In this document: positions 16,921-24,471 of the stretch, piece after piece
How the letters are laid out: every line of letters starts with the position of its first letter
Numbering within the stretch: the stretch's first letter is position 1
DNA from: Nocardia salmonicida NBRC 13393
Lineage (GTDB): Bacteria; Actinomycetota; Actinomycetes; Mycobacteriales; Mycobacteriaceae
NCBI RefSeq assembly: GCF_001613085.1
Contig: NZ_BDBR01000013.1
Span: forward strand, 62,001-126,000
Reading direction: 5' to 3'
Length of the DNA stretch: 64,000 bases
Position numbers and translations under genes: made by a program
The notes under the pieces: generated by a model
Told to the model about the DNA's origin: nothing
What the model saw: the letters and a program-made list of their open reading frames with translations, nothing else
The model's database searches: none

Positions 16921-18713
16921 CGGGGCCGGGCGCGGGAGACGCGCTGTACGACAACGAAGACATGAAGGCCGGTTACCGGCCGCCGCCCGAGGTCGAGCCC
17001 GCGGGCGAGGTCGACGTCACCGCGGTGATGCCCGAACTCGCCGACGCCGAGACCGTCGCCGAGGTGGTCGCCCCGCATCGTGAGATCGACACGGCGGTGG
17101 GCGAGCCACTGCTGCGCACGGACGGTCTGACCGTCAAGTTCGGTGGTCTGACCGCGTTGGACGGGGTCAGTTTCGAGATCCGCCGCGGCGAGATCCTCGG
17201 CCTGATCGGCCCCAACGGCGCGGGCAAGACCACCTGCTTCAACGCGATCACCGGTGTGTACAAGCCCGCGTCGGGCAGCGTGCACTTCGACGGTCAGCCA
17301 CTGGCCAAGACCAAGCGCAACGAGATCACCCGCATGGGTATCGCGCGCACGTTCCAGAACGTGCGGTTGTTCGGCGAGATGACGGCGCTGGAGAACGTCG
17401 TCGTCGGCACCGATGCTCGCCACACCACGTCGGTGCCCGGCGCGGTGTTCCGTACGCCGAAGTTCAAGCGCGAGGAACGCGACGCCATCGAACGTGGCAT
17501 GGCGTTGCTCGAGTTCGTCGGCATCGCACCGCGCGCGGTCGAGAAGGCCCGCAATCTGTCCTACGGCGACCAGCGCAGGCTCGAGATCGCGCGGGCGCTG
17601 GCCACCGAGCCCAAACTGCTGTGCCTGGACGAACCGGCTGCTGGTTTCAATCCCAGCGAGAAGTCGGCGCTGATGGACCTGATCCGCAAGATCCGCGACG
17701 ACGGCTACACCGTGCTGCTCATCGAGCACGACATGCGCCTGGTGATGGGCGTGACCGACCGGATCGTGGTCCTGGAGTTCGGGCGCAAGATCGCCGACGG
17801 CCTGCCCACCGAGGTGCGCGAGGACCCGGCGGTGATCGCGGCCTACCTCGGCGTTCCCGACGCGGACACCGTCGAGGAGGTGCGCGAGGGATCCGCGGCA
17901 GCCGCGGCGGAAGGGGTGACCTCGCCTTCGGTGCCTGCCACCGTGTCGGTGCAGGAGCGCGAGGACGAGCCGCAAGCCGCTGTCGAGTCGGCGGCGCCGC
18001 TGCTCGAGGTGCAGGACATGGTCGTGAACTACGGCCGGATCGAAGCGCTGCACGGCATTTCGCTCTCGGTCGCCCCGGGCGAACTGGTGACCCTGCTCGG
18101 TGCCAACGGCGCGGGCAAGACCACCACCATGCGGGCGCTGTCCGGTCTGCTGCCGCTCACCTCGGGTCGGATCCTGTTCCAGGGCAGAGACATCACCACG
18201 ATGAAGGCCCACGATCGGGTGGTCGAGGGTCTGATCCAGGCGCCCGAAGGTCGCGGTGTGTTTCCCGGTATGACGGTCGCGGAGAATCTCGATATGGGCT
18301 GCTACGGCAGACCTTTCGAGAAGAAGACCGAGTACCAGCAGACCCTCGACTGGGTCTTCGAGCTGTTTCCCCGCCTGGCCGAACGGCGCAAGCAGGTCGG
18401 CGGCACGATGTCGGGCGGCGAACAGCAGATGCTCGCGATCGGACGCGCCCTCATGGCCCGGCCCAAGCTGCTGCTGCTCGACGAGCCCTCGATGGGTCTG
18501 GCTCCCATGGTGATCCAGCAGATCTTCCGGATCATCAGCGAGATCAACCGCCAGGGCACCACCGTGTTGCTCGTGGAGCAGAACGCCCAACAGGCTCTGA
18601 CCCGCAGCGATCGGGCCTACATCCTGGAAACCGGTGAGGTCACCAAGTCCGGCCCTGGTGCGGCGTTGTTGACCGACTCCGCGGTGAAGTCGGCCTACCT
18701 CGGCGTCGACTGA
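16917..18713 (+). CDS. Fused LivG-LivF ABC ATPase
   Basis: 598 residues containing two complete nucleotide-binding domains. After a disordered acidic N-terminus of about 65 residues comes a LivG-like domain with Walker A GPNGAGKT (98-105), signature LSYGDQRR (214-221) and Walker B LLCLDEP (234-240). A 45-residue Ala/Glu/Val linker (about 315-360) leads to a LivF-like domain with Walker A GANGAGKT (395-402), signature MSGGEQQ (498-504) and Walker B LLLLDEP (518-524). Both ATP sites look intact. In most bacteria LivG and LivF are separate; here a single chain would pair intramolecularly to power the LivH/LivM channel. The GTG start overlaps the livM stop. Confidence 0.95.
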   Translation: MTGPGAGDALYDNEDMKAGYRPPPEVEPAGEVDVTAVMPELADAETVAEVVAPHREIDTAVGEPLLRTDGLTVKFGGLTALDGVSFEIRRGEILGLIGPNGAGKTTCFNAITGVYKPASGSVHFDGQPLAKTKRNEITRMGIARTFQNVRLFGEMTALENVVVGTDARHTTSVPGAVFRTPKFKREERDAIERGMALLEFVGIAPRAVEKARNLSYGDQRRLEIARALATEPKLLCLDEPAAGFNPSEKSALMDLIRKIRDDGYTVLLIEHDMRLVMGVTDRIVVLEFGRKIADGLPTEVREDPAVIAAYLGVPDADTVEEVREGSAAAAAEGVTSPSVPATVSVQEREDEPQAAVESAAPLLEVQDMVVNYGRIEALHGISLSVAPGELVTLLGANGAGKTTTMRALSGLLPLTSGRILFQGRDITTMKAHDRVVEGLIQAPEGRGVFPGMTVAENLDMGCYGRPFEKKTEYQQTLDWVFELFPRLAERRKQVGGTMSGGEQQMLAIGRALMARPKLLLLDEPSMGLAPMVIQQIFRIISEINRQGTTVLLVEQNAQQALTRSDRAYILETGEVTKSGPGAALLTDSAVKSAYLGVD

Positions 18714-18732
18714 CCCGGGATCCGGCGAGTGT

Positions 18733-18768
18733 CCGGCCCCGCATCGCTCTCGGGCGATGCGGGGCCGG
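18733..18768 (+). terminator. Terminator of the branched-chain importer operon
   Basis: A 15-bp perfect stem (CCGGCCCCGCATCGC at 18733-18747 with its complement at 18754-18768) and a 6-base loop, 20 bases after the stop codon and just before the polA promoter. Confidence 0.88.
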
Positions 18769-18771
18769 TTC

Positions 18772-18793
18772 TGTCGGTGGGGGTGCCTAGACT
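18772..18793 (+). promoter_or_regulatory. RecA-independent DNA-damage promoter (PafBC type) of polA
   Basis: TGTCGGTG (18772-18779), 8 bases, then TAGACT (18788-18793). This fits the mycobacterial RecA-NDp consensus tTGTCRgtg-N8-TAnnnT at every core position except the leading T (here C). With normal spacing, transcription would begin at about 18800-18801, on the GTG taken here as the polA start. Confidence 0.75.
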
Positions 18794-18800
18794 CATGCGC

Positions 18801-21533
18801 GTGAGTTCACCGACGACTGCGCAGGCATCGACACCGACCACTGCCCCCGATGGCGAGCGGCCTACGCTGCTGCTCCTGGACGGGCATTCGATCGCCTATC
18901 GCGCGTTCTTCGCGCTACCGGCGGAGAACTTCAAGACCGTGACGGGTCAGACCACCAATGCGGTGTACGGATTCACCTCGATGCTGATCAATCTGCTGCG
19001 CGACGAGAAGCCGAGCCATGTCGCCGCGGCGTTCGACGTGTCGCGCAAGACTTTCCGCACCGAGGCCTACCCCGAGTACAAGGCCAATCGCAGCGCCACC
19101 CCCGACGAGTTCCGTGGGCAGGTCGAACTCACCAAGGATGTGCTCGGCGCGATGGGCATTCCGGTGATGGCCATCGACGGCTACGAGGCCGACGATGTGA
19201 TCGCCACCCTCACCACCCAGGCGATGACCCAGGGCTACCGGGTTCTCATCGTCACCGGCGACCGCGACGCGATCCAGCTGGTCAACGACGACGTCACCGT
19301 GCTCTACCCGAAGAAGGGCGTCTCGGATCTGACCCGCTTCACCCCGGCCGAGGTGGAGACCAAGTACGGACTCACGCCCGCCCAGTACCCCGACTACGCG
19401 GCTCTGCGCGGCGACCCGAGCGACAATCTGCCCGGCATTCCCGGGGTGGGGGAGAAGACCGCCGCCAAGTGGATCCGCGAATACGGTGACCTCGCCACCC
19501 TGGTCGACCGGGTCGATCAGGTGAAGGGCAAGGTCGGCGAGTCGCTGCGCGCGAACCTGTCCAGCGTGGTGCTCAACCGCCAGCTCACCGAGATGGTGCG
19601 CGAGGTGCCGCTGCCCTACAGCCCCGATCAGCTGGCCAAGGCGCCGTGGGACCGCGACAAGATCCACCAGCTCTTCGACGACCTCGAGTTCCGGGTCCTG
19701 CGCGACCGGCTCTTCGACACCCTCGGTTCCCCCGAGCCGGAAGCCGAATCGGGTTTCGAGATCAGCGGTGGCGCCCTCGATCAGGGCGCGGTCGCCGACT
19801 GGCTGGCCGAGCATGCCAAAGCCGGTGTGCGCCACGGCCTCTCGATCGTCGGGACCGGCACCCCGGTGCACGGTGACGCGCGGGCCCTGGCAATCGCCGC
19901 GGCCGACGGCGAGGGTGGCTACATCGATCTGACCGTGCTCACCCCCGAGGACGAGACGGCTCTGGCGACGTGGCTGGCAGACCCCGAGGTGCTCAAGGCC
20001 CTGCACGAGGCCAAGTCCGCCGGTCACGCCCTGCGCGGGCGCGGCTTCACCCTGGGCGGTCTCGCCACCGACACCGCCCTGTCGGCCTACCTGGTGCGCC
20101 CCGGCCAGCGCAGCTTCAATCTCGACGACCTGTCCCTGCGCTACCTCAAGCGCGAACTGCGCGTCGAGACCGGCGACACCGGCCAGCTCTCCCTGCTCGA
20201 CGACGAGGACACCGTCGCCGCCGATATCGCGCGCGAGGAGATGCTGCGCGCCCGCGCGGTCGCCGACCTGGCCGTGGCCCTTGATACCGAACTCGAGGCG
20301 ATCGAGTCGACCCCGCTGCTCACGGAGATGGAGCTGCCGCTGCTCGGGGTGCTCGGTCAGCTCGAGGAAGCGGGCATCGCGGTCGACGTCGCCCAGCTCG
20401 AAAACCTCCAGCAGCAGTTCGCCGACCGCGTCACCGAGGCGGCGAACTCCGCCTACGACGTGATCGGCAAGCAGATCAACCTCGGCTCGCCCAAGCAGCT
20501 GCAGGTGGTGCTGTTCGACGAGCTCGATATGCCCAAGACCAAGCGCACCAAGACCGGTTACACCACCGACGCCGACGCGCTGGAATCGCTGTTCGAGAAG
20601 ACCGGCCACGCGTTCCTGGAACACCTGCTCGCCCACCGCGACGCGACCCGGCTCAAGGTGACCGTCGACGGCCTGCTCAAGTCGGTGTCCGACGACGGCC
20701 GCGTGCACACCACGTTCAACCAGACCATCGCCGCGACCGGTCGCCTGTCCTCGACCGAGCCGAACCTGCAGAACATCCCGATCCGCACCGACACCGGCCG
20801 CCAGATCCGCGACACGTTCGTGGTCGGTCCCGGTTTCGCCGAGCTCATGACCGCCGACTACAGCCAGATCGAGATGCGCATCATGGCGCACCTGTCCGGC
20901 GACGCCGGTCTGATCGAGGCGTTCAATTCCGGCGAGGACCTGCACACCTTCGTCGCGTCGAAGGCCTTCGACATCCCGATCGCGGAGGTGAGCCCCGAGC
21001 TGCGCCGCCGGATCAAGGCCATGTCCTACGGCCTCGCCTACGGTCTCAGTTCCTATGGCCTGAGCGCCCAGCTGAAGATCAGCACGACCGAGGCCAAGGA
21101 GCAGATGGACGTCTACTTCGATCGCTTCGGCGGCATCCGCGACTACCTGTCCGACGTCGTCGATCAGGCCCGCAAGGTCGGCTACACCCAAACCCTGTTC
21201 GGTCGCCGCCGCTACCTGCCCGACCTGGACTCCAGCAACCGCCAGCGTCGCGAATCCGCCGAGCGTATGGCGCTCAACGCCCCCATCCAGGGTACCGCGG
21301 CCGACATCATCAAGGTCGCGATGATCAACGTGCAGAAGGCGATCCACGACGCCGGACTGCGCTCGCGCATGCTCCTGCAGATCCACGACGAACTCGTCTT
21401 CGAGGTGGTCGAGGGCGAACGTGAAGCGCTCGAAGCCCTTGCGCGCGAACAGATGTCAGCCGCGATCGACCTCTCGGTGCCGCTCACCGTCTCCGTCGGC
21501 ACCGGACGCAGCTGGGATGCGGCCGCGCACTGA
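18801..21533 (+). CDS. polA: DNA polymerase I
   Basis: 910 residues. The N-terminal 5'-nuclease domain (about 20-310) has LLLDGHSIAYRAFFALP, GYEADDVIATL and GDPSDNLPGIPGVGEKTA. A central domain at the place of the 3'-5' exonuclease lacks a recognisable acidic DxE motif, as in mycobacterial Pol I. The polymerase domain has motif A DYSQIEMRIMAH (about residue 685), motif B RRRIKAMSYGLAYGLSSYG and motif C IHDELVFEV (about 860). Start choice: an ATG at 18795 lies within the predicted spacer of the damage promoter, so GTG 18801 (VSSPTTAQ) at the probable +1 is preferred. It works in Okazaki fragment maturation and excision repair. Confidence 0.96.
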   Translation: MSSPTTAQASTPTTAPDGERPTLLLLDGHSIAYRAFFALPAENFKTVTGQTTNAVYGFTSMLINLLRDEKPSHVAAAFDVSRKTFRTEAYPEYKANRSATPDEFRGQVELTKDVLGAMGIPVMAIDGYEADDVIATLTTQAMTQGYRVLIVTGDRDAIQLVNDDVTVLYPKKGVSDLTRFTPAEVETKYGLTPAQYPDYAALRGDPSDNLPGIPGVGEKTAAKWIREYGDLATLVDRVDQVKGKVGESLRANLSSVVLNRQLTEMVREVPLPYSPDQLAKAPWDRDKIHQLFDDLEFRVLRDRLFDTLGSPEPEAESGFEISGGALDQGAVADWLAEHAKAGVRHGLSIVGTGTPVHGDARALAIAAADGEGGYIDLTVLTPEDETALATWLADPEVLKALHEAKSAGHALRGRGFTLGGLATDTALSAYLVRPGQRSFNLDDLSLRYLKRELRVETGDTGQLSLLDDEDTVAADIAREEMLRARAVADLAVALDTELEAIESTPLLTEMELPLLGVLGQLEEAGIAVDVAQLENLQQQFADRVTEAANSAYDVIGKQINLGSPKQLQVVLFDELDMPKTKRTKTGYTTDADALESLFEKTGHAFLEHLLAHRDATRLKVTVDGLLKSVSDDGRVHTTFNQTIAATGRLSSTEPNLQNIPIRTDTGRQIRDTFVVGPGFAELMTADYSQIEMRIMAHLSGDAGLIEAFNSGEDLHTFVASKAFDIPIAEVSPELRRRIKAMSYGLAYGLSSYGLSAQLKISTTEAKEQMDVYFDRFGGIRDYLSDVVDQARKVGYTQTLFGRRRYLPDLDSSNRQRRESAERMALNAPIQGTAADIIKVAMINVQKAIHDAGLRSRMLLQIHDELVFEVVEGEREALEALAREQMSAAIDLSVPLTVSVGTGRSWDAAAH

Positions 21534-21549
21534 GATGGCCCAGACGCCA

Positions 21550-21585
21550 CGATGGGCACCTACCCGCGCGGGTAGGTGCCCATCG
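21550..21585 (+). terminator. Bidirectional terminator between polA and the LGFP gene
   Basis: A perfect 36-base palindrome (arms CGATGGGCACCTACCCGC). It lies 16 bases after the polA stop and 14 bases past the stop of the convergent gene. Confidence 0.85.
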
Positions 21586-21599
21586 TCAGGCAACGCTGA

Positions 21600-21938
21600 T
21601 TACGCGTTGACCGTCACCGCATCGTCGGCGATCGAGTAGCTGATCGAGCCGTTCTCGAACTGGCTGATCTTGCCGCCGTCGATGTCCTGCTCGTCGGTGG
21701 TCGGGTAGCCCAGTCGGCCGCCCGCGCCGCCTTCGGCTTCCCATGCCAGTCGGATGGCGCCGTACACGGTCTTGGCTCCGGTCGGGAGCTTGAAGTAGAT
21801 GACTCCGCCGGTGAATTCCTGGAACTTGCCACCGTTGGGGGCGTCCTGCTCTGCCGAGGTCGGCTCACCCAGCGGGCTGGACGCGCCACCGGCTTCGTTG
21901 TAGTGATCGCCGATAGCCCCAGTGACTTCGAATGCCAT
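21600..21938 (-). CDS. Small LGFP-repeat protein
   Basis: 112 residues with two and a half LGFP-type repeats: ASSPLGEPTSAEQDAPNGGKFQEFTGGVIYF and GRLGYPTTDEQDIDGGKISQFENGSISY. LGFP repeats are typical of mycolic-acid bacteria, where they occur in exported cell-wall proteins such as mycolyltransferases. This copy has no signal peptide and begins directly MAFEVTGAIGDHYNEAGG, so it may stay inside the cell or bind a ligand. ATG 21938 is chosen because AAAGGA lies 10 bases upstream; the TTG at 21947 would sit too close to that site. An acidic composition throughout supports a soluble protein. Confidence 0.82.
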   Translation of the reverse strand: MAFEVTGAIGDHYNEAGGASSPLGEPTSAEQDAPNGGKFQEFTGGVIYFKLPTGAKTVYGAIRLAWEAEGGAGGRLGYPTTDEQDIDGGKISQFENGSISYSIADDAVTVNA

Positions 21939-22108
21939 GTCGAACAATTCCTTTCACGCAGTAACAATTGGCCTAGCGGCGGCGACGCTACAGTGCGATC
22001 GCTCGTTCCCGGCGGCGACGCGCGGGAGATTCACAATCTGGTCACACTTTATTAGCCAGGGATTCGCTCGGGCTCGACGACCGGAACCGGCGCACTGTCC
22101 AGGCGGCG

Positions 22109-22462
22109 CTAGCGAAAACGCTGGACGATAGCTTCGGCGACCGCGCCGGGCTCGTGTTCGGGGACGAAATGTCCGGCGCCGGGCAACTCGACGACCTGAT
22201 GATCGGTGAACGTGCCGCGCATCCGTGGCAGGAACGACGCAGGCCGGAAAGCCATGTCCTTCATGCCCCGGATCAGCAGTGTCGGGGTGGCCAGCTGATC
22301 GAGAAAGGGGCGGGCAGCCAGGATCTGTCCGGGCATCGCGGCGATGCGGTGCCTGGCTTCTGGTGAGGGCTGCACCGCGCGATAGTGATCGGCCTCGGCG
22401 TCGCTGATCGTGTTCCGCAGCTCACGGAGCAGAAAACGCTCGACGAGCAGGTTGTCATGCGT
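22109..22462 (-). pseudogene. Remnant of an alpha/beta hydrolase (haloalkane dehalogenase-like)
   Basis: About 118 codons that look like the C-terminal half of an alpha/beta hydrolase: NLLVERFLLRELRN, DAEADHYRAVQPSPEARHRIAAMPGQILAARPFL, TPTLLIRGMKDMAFRPASF and the terminal catalytic-His region VVELPGAGHFVPEHEPGAVAEAI. The N-terminal half, with the oxyanion HGxP loop and nucleophile elbow GxSxG, is missing. The frame continues upstream (to 22732) only as non-homologous sequence antisense to the next gene. The truncation is therefore probably a deletion at the junction with the thioesterase-like gene. Not expected to be active. Confidence 0.65.
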
Positions 22463-22586
22463 GCGGGGAGGGGCCCGACCGACAGCGCGCTGGCCGGTGT
22501 GTTCCAGGCGGCCGGCCCGTTCACGCGCCGGTTCGCCGGTTCGCCGGAGCGGGGCGGGCGTGGCGAACTGTGGCAGCATCGGCCCT

Positions 22587-23351
22587 ATGCCTGCTGACGT
22601 CATCGCGACCCCGCTGCCCGACTGCCCCGATATCGAGCAGGCCTTCGCGATGTCGTGGCCGGTGCGGTTGGGTGATACCGACGGCGACGACCGGTTGCGG
22701 CTCGACGCGGTGGCGCGGTATCTGCAGGACATCGGGTTCGATCACCTCGATGCCGTCGAGGACGGCCACACCCATCAGGCGTGGATCGTGCGACGCACTG
22801 TCATCGACGTGTACGAGCCGATCGTGTTCGGTGACCGCGTCCAGCTACGTCGCTGGGCCGACGCGCTCTCGAATCGCTGGTGCGACATGCGAATTCAGCT
22901 GCGCGGGGAGAAGGGCGGACACATCGAGGCCGCGGCCTTCCTGATCCACATCGACCCTGTCGCCGGTCGGCCCGCCCGGATGAGCGAGGCGTTCATGGCG
23001 CCGATGCTGGCCAGCACCACCGAGCACCGCCTCCGCTGGAAAGCGGCCCTCACCGAACTCGACGACCCGCACGTGGAGTCGGTGCCGTTCCCGCTGCGCG
23101 TCACCGATGTCGACCGGCTCGGCCACGTCAACAACGCCGTCTACTGGGAAGCGGTCGAGGAGGCGCTCGCGGCGCACCCAGGCCGCCACCGGTTGCCGTA
23201 TCGGGCGATCGTCGAACACGTCGGCCCGGTGATGATGGGCGACAAGGTGGTGTTGCGGACGAGCTCGCTGCCCGGCAGCCTGCGCGTGCAGGTCGATGTC
23301 AACGGTTCGGCGCGGGCTCTCGCCTCGGTCGAACCCCTGCCAGGGCGCTGA
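22587..23351 (+). CDS. Acyl-ACP thioesterase-like double-hotdog protein
   Basis: 254 residues. Two hotdog domains in tandem: the first (about 15-135) has SWPVRLGDTDGDDRLRLDAVARYLQDIGFDHL and the second (about 150-250) PLRVTDVDRLGHVNNAVYWEAVEEAL, the typical D-x-x-G-H-V-N-N-x-x-Y catalytic helix start. This layout is that of the FatA/FatB-type acyl-ACP thioesterase family found in actinobacteria, which release fatty acids from acyl carriers. I take ATG 22587 because MPADVIATPLPDCPDIEQAF fits and upstream sequence is antisense to the hydrolase remnant. No RBS is obvious. Confidence 0.85.
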   Translation: MPADVIATPLPDCPDIEQAFAMSWPVRLGDTDGDDRLRLDAVARYLQDIGFDHLDAVEDGHTHQAWIVRRTVIDVYEPIVFGDRVQLRRWADALSNRWCDMRIQLRGEKGGHIEAAAFLIHIDPVAGRPARMSEAFMAPMLASTTEHRLRWKAALTELDDPHVESVPFPLRVTDVDRLGHVNNAVYWEAVEEALAAHPGRHRLPYRAIVEHVGPVMMGDKVVLRTSSLPGSLRVQVDVNGSARALASVEPLPGR

Positions 23352-23602
23352 TCGAGCAGCGGCGGCGCACCCTCCGACGGGTTCTCCCGATGCATGAGCG
23401 TGCTCTGACGCTGCTCGAACTCGTGGTGCTCGGACCCCTGGAACATCGCGGTGAGATGGTCGAATCCGGTAGCCGACGCGACCGTGCCTCCACGCTTGCG
23501 CGTCCACGGCAGAAAACGTGTCCCGGTGACCCGGTTGATCGCCACCTCGACGAACGCCAACAGGACCAGCAGACATGCGAGCCCGGGAATCGTCATCGCC
23601 AT
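23141..23602 (-). CDS. DUF6191-like small membrane protein, 3' end overlapping the neighbouring gene
   Basis: The first 80 residues look genuine: an N-terminal membrane helix (IPGLACLLVLLAFVEVAI), a basic stretch FLPWTRKRGG, then SATGFDHLTAMFQGSEHHEFEQRQSTLMHRENPSEGAPP, which matches my memory of DUF6191 proteins (ending ...ELEQR..L..R...EGAPP plus a short tail). After APP the frame runs on for about 70 more codons, antisense to the last 211 bases of the thioesterase-like gene, with a composition unlike a protein tail. The normal end was probably lost and the stop codon is now borrowed from within the neighbour. Function unknown. Confidence 0.5.
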   Translation of the reverse strand: MAMTIPGLACLLVLLAFVEVAINRVTGTRFLPWTRKRGGTVASATGFDHLTAMFQGSEHHEFEQRQSTLMHRENPSEGAPPLLDQRPGRGSTEARARAEPLTSTCTRRLPGSELVRNTTLSPIITGPTCSTIARYGNRWRPGCAASASSTASQ

Positions 23603-23712
23603 GAGCAGCCCATACCCGATACGGTGCCCATCGCCGGAGCCGCGGCCGACGTTACCGTTCCTGAGCTGCGGTGATGGTACTCACCGGTAGACACTCCGGG
23701 CGGTGAACCAGG

Positions 23713-23741
23713 TTGCGGTTTCGAGGCGATCGCCCTATTCT
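23713..23741 (+). promoter_or_regulatory. Promoter of the branched-chain leader
   Basis: TTGCGG (23713-23718), a 17-base spacer and TATTCT (23736-23741), followed after 7 bases by the GTG of the leader peptide, so the leader would be translated from the 5' end of the transcript. Confidence 0.65.
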
Positions 23742-23748
23742 CGACTGC

Positions 23749-23877
23749 GTGCCGAATCCCGCCCGCTGTGCCGCGCTGCTAGTCGCTGACCGCGACCTCG
23801 CGGTCGCTGCTGCGCAGACCGCGCAGGTAGCTTCACGGCGAATTCTTCTCGTAGTAATCCGCCGTAGCGGGGTCTGA
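23749..23877 (+). CDS. Attenuator leader peptide with Ile-Leu-Leu-Val-Val-Ile run
   Basis: A 42-codon frame from GTG 23749 to TGA 23877. Codons 32-37 (23842-23859) are ATT CTT CTC GTA GTA ATC, a block of branched-chain amino acids that includes AT-ending codons rare in this GC-rich DNA; RRSGV and the stop follow. Such a run just before alternative hairpins is the mark of ribosome-mediated attenuation of leucine/isoleucine/valine genes in actinobacteria. Scarcity of charged branched-chain tRNA would stall the ribosome here and alter the downstream RNA fold. No other role is expected for the peptide. Confidence 0.7.
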   Translation: MPNPARCAALLVADRDLAVAAAQTAQVASRRILLVVIRRSGV

Positions 23878-23880
23878 TTC

Positions 23881-23927
23881 GGACCAGCCCCTACGCTGCG
23901 GGCTGCTTTTCATCGTTCTGCTGGTCC
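23881..23927 (+). promoter_or_regulatory. Attenuator: mutually exclusive hairpins
   Basis: A terminator-like stem pairs CAGCCC (23885-23890) with GGGCTG (23900-23905) and is followed by CTTTTC. An alternative stem pairs GGACCAGC (23881-23888) with GCTGGTCC (23920-23927). Both use the bases CAGC at 23885-23888, so only one can form. A third small hairpin, CGAAGA-CA-TCTTCG, lies at 23939-23952 before the gene. Confidence 0.6.
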
Positions 23928-23969
23928 CATCCTGCCAACGAAGACATCTTCGGGAAGACCTCACCTGCA

Positions 23970-24389
23970 ATGACGCTGACACTGGACCATGCCCTGTTCG
24001 ACGCCGCCCCCAAAGGTCTGCGCGCCGAGCTCACCGACCTCGACCCCGCCGCCTTCCTGGACCGGTACACCCGCGCCGACGGATCCATCGCGCTTCGCGA
24101 ATGGTCTTGTTCCGGAACGGATTTCACCGCCACCCTGGAATTCGCCGACCATCTTCGCACCGTCATCGCCACCGGTAGCCCCGTCGCCGTGATGACCTCC
24201 GCGCTCTACGACGAGGGCTACCCCCTCGAGATCCTGCGCTTCCATCAGCGCCCGACCACCGACGGCATCGCCACGTTCATGCACTGCGAGATCAACGGCA
24301 GGCGTGGCTGGGCGGTGGCGACAGCCGCCGACAGCGCGGAATCGACCGTGCGCGCCATGATCGCCGGCGTCAACCTGCTCGCGGGCTGA
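23970..24389 (+). CDS. Stand-alone LeuA regulatory-domain-like protein
   Basis: 139 residues, soluble. The segment SPVAVMTSALYDEGYPLEILRFHQRPTTDGIATFMHCEINGRRGWAVATAADSAESTVRAMIAGVNLLAG resembles the C-terminal leucine-binding regulatory domain of 2-isopropylmalate synthase (LeuA: alpha/beta repeats ending in ...VSAVNR). There is no TIM-barrel catalytic domain. I recall similar short actinobacterial proteins being annotated as homocitrate synthase or isopropylmalate synthase, which would be over-annotation. The branched-chain leader and attenuator upstream independently point to leucine control. It may sense leucine or pair with a catalytic subunit encoded elsewhere. Confidence 0.6.
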   Translation: MTLTLDHALFDAAPKGLRAELTDLDPAAFLDRYTRADGSIALREWSCSGTDFTATLEFADHLRTVIATGSPVAVMTSALYDEGYPLEILRFHQRPTTDGIATFMHCEINGRRGWAVATAADSAESTVRAMIAGVNLLAG

Positions 24390-24405
24390 CACCACACGAA
24401 CACAC

Positions 24406-24441
24406 AAGGGCCCGTTCACCACGAAAGGTGAACGGGCCCTT
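24406..24441 (+). terminator. Bidirectional terminator between the LeuA-like gene and trxA
   Basis: A 15-bp perfect stem (AAGGGCCCGTTCACC at 24406-24420 with its complement at 24427-24441) flanked by an A-run on one side and TTT on the other, so it can stop both convergent transcripts. Confidence 0.88.
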
Positions 24442-24471
24442 TGCGTTGCGCGCGAAAGACGCGGCGCCGAA

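Noticed and set aside
18729-18800. polA starting at GTG 18729 or ATG 18795
   Set aside because: 18729 lies before the upstream operon's terminator; 18795 lies between the predicted -10 and +1.
18915-21386. An 823-codon open frame antisense to polA
   Set aside because: It is an artefact of high G/C at third positions of the polA codons; its translation is Gly/Val/Leu/His-rich without domains.
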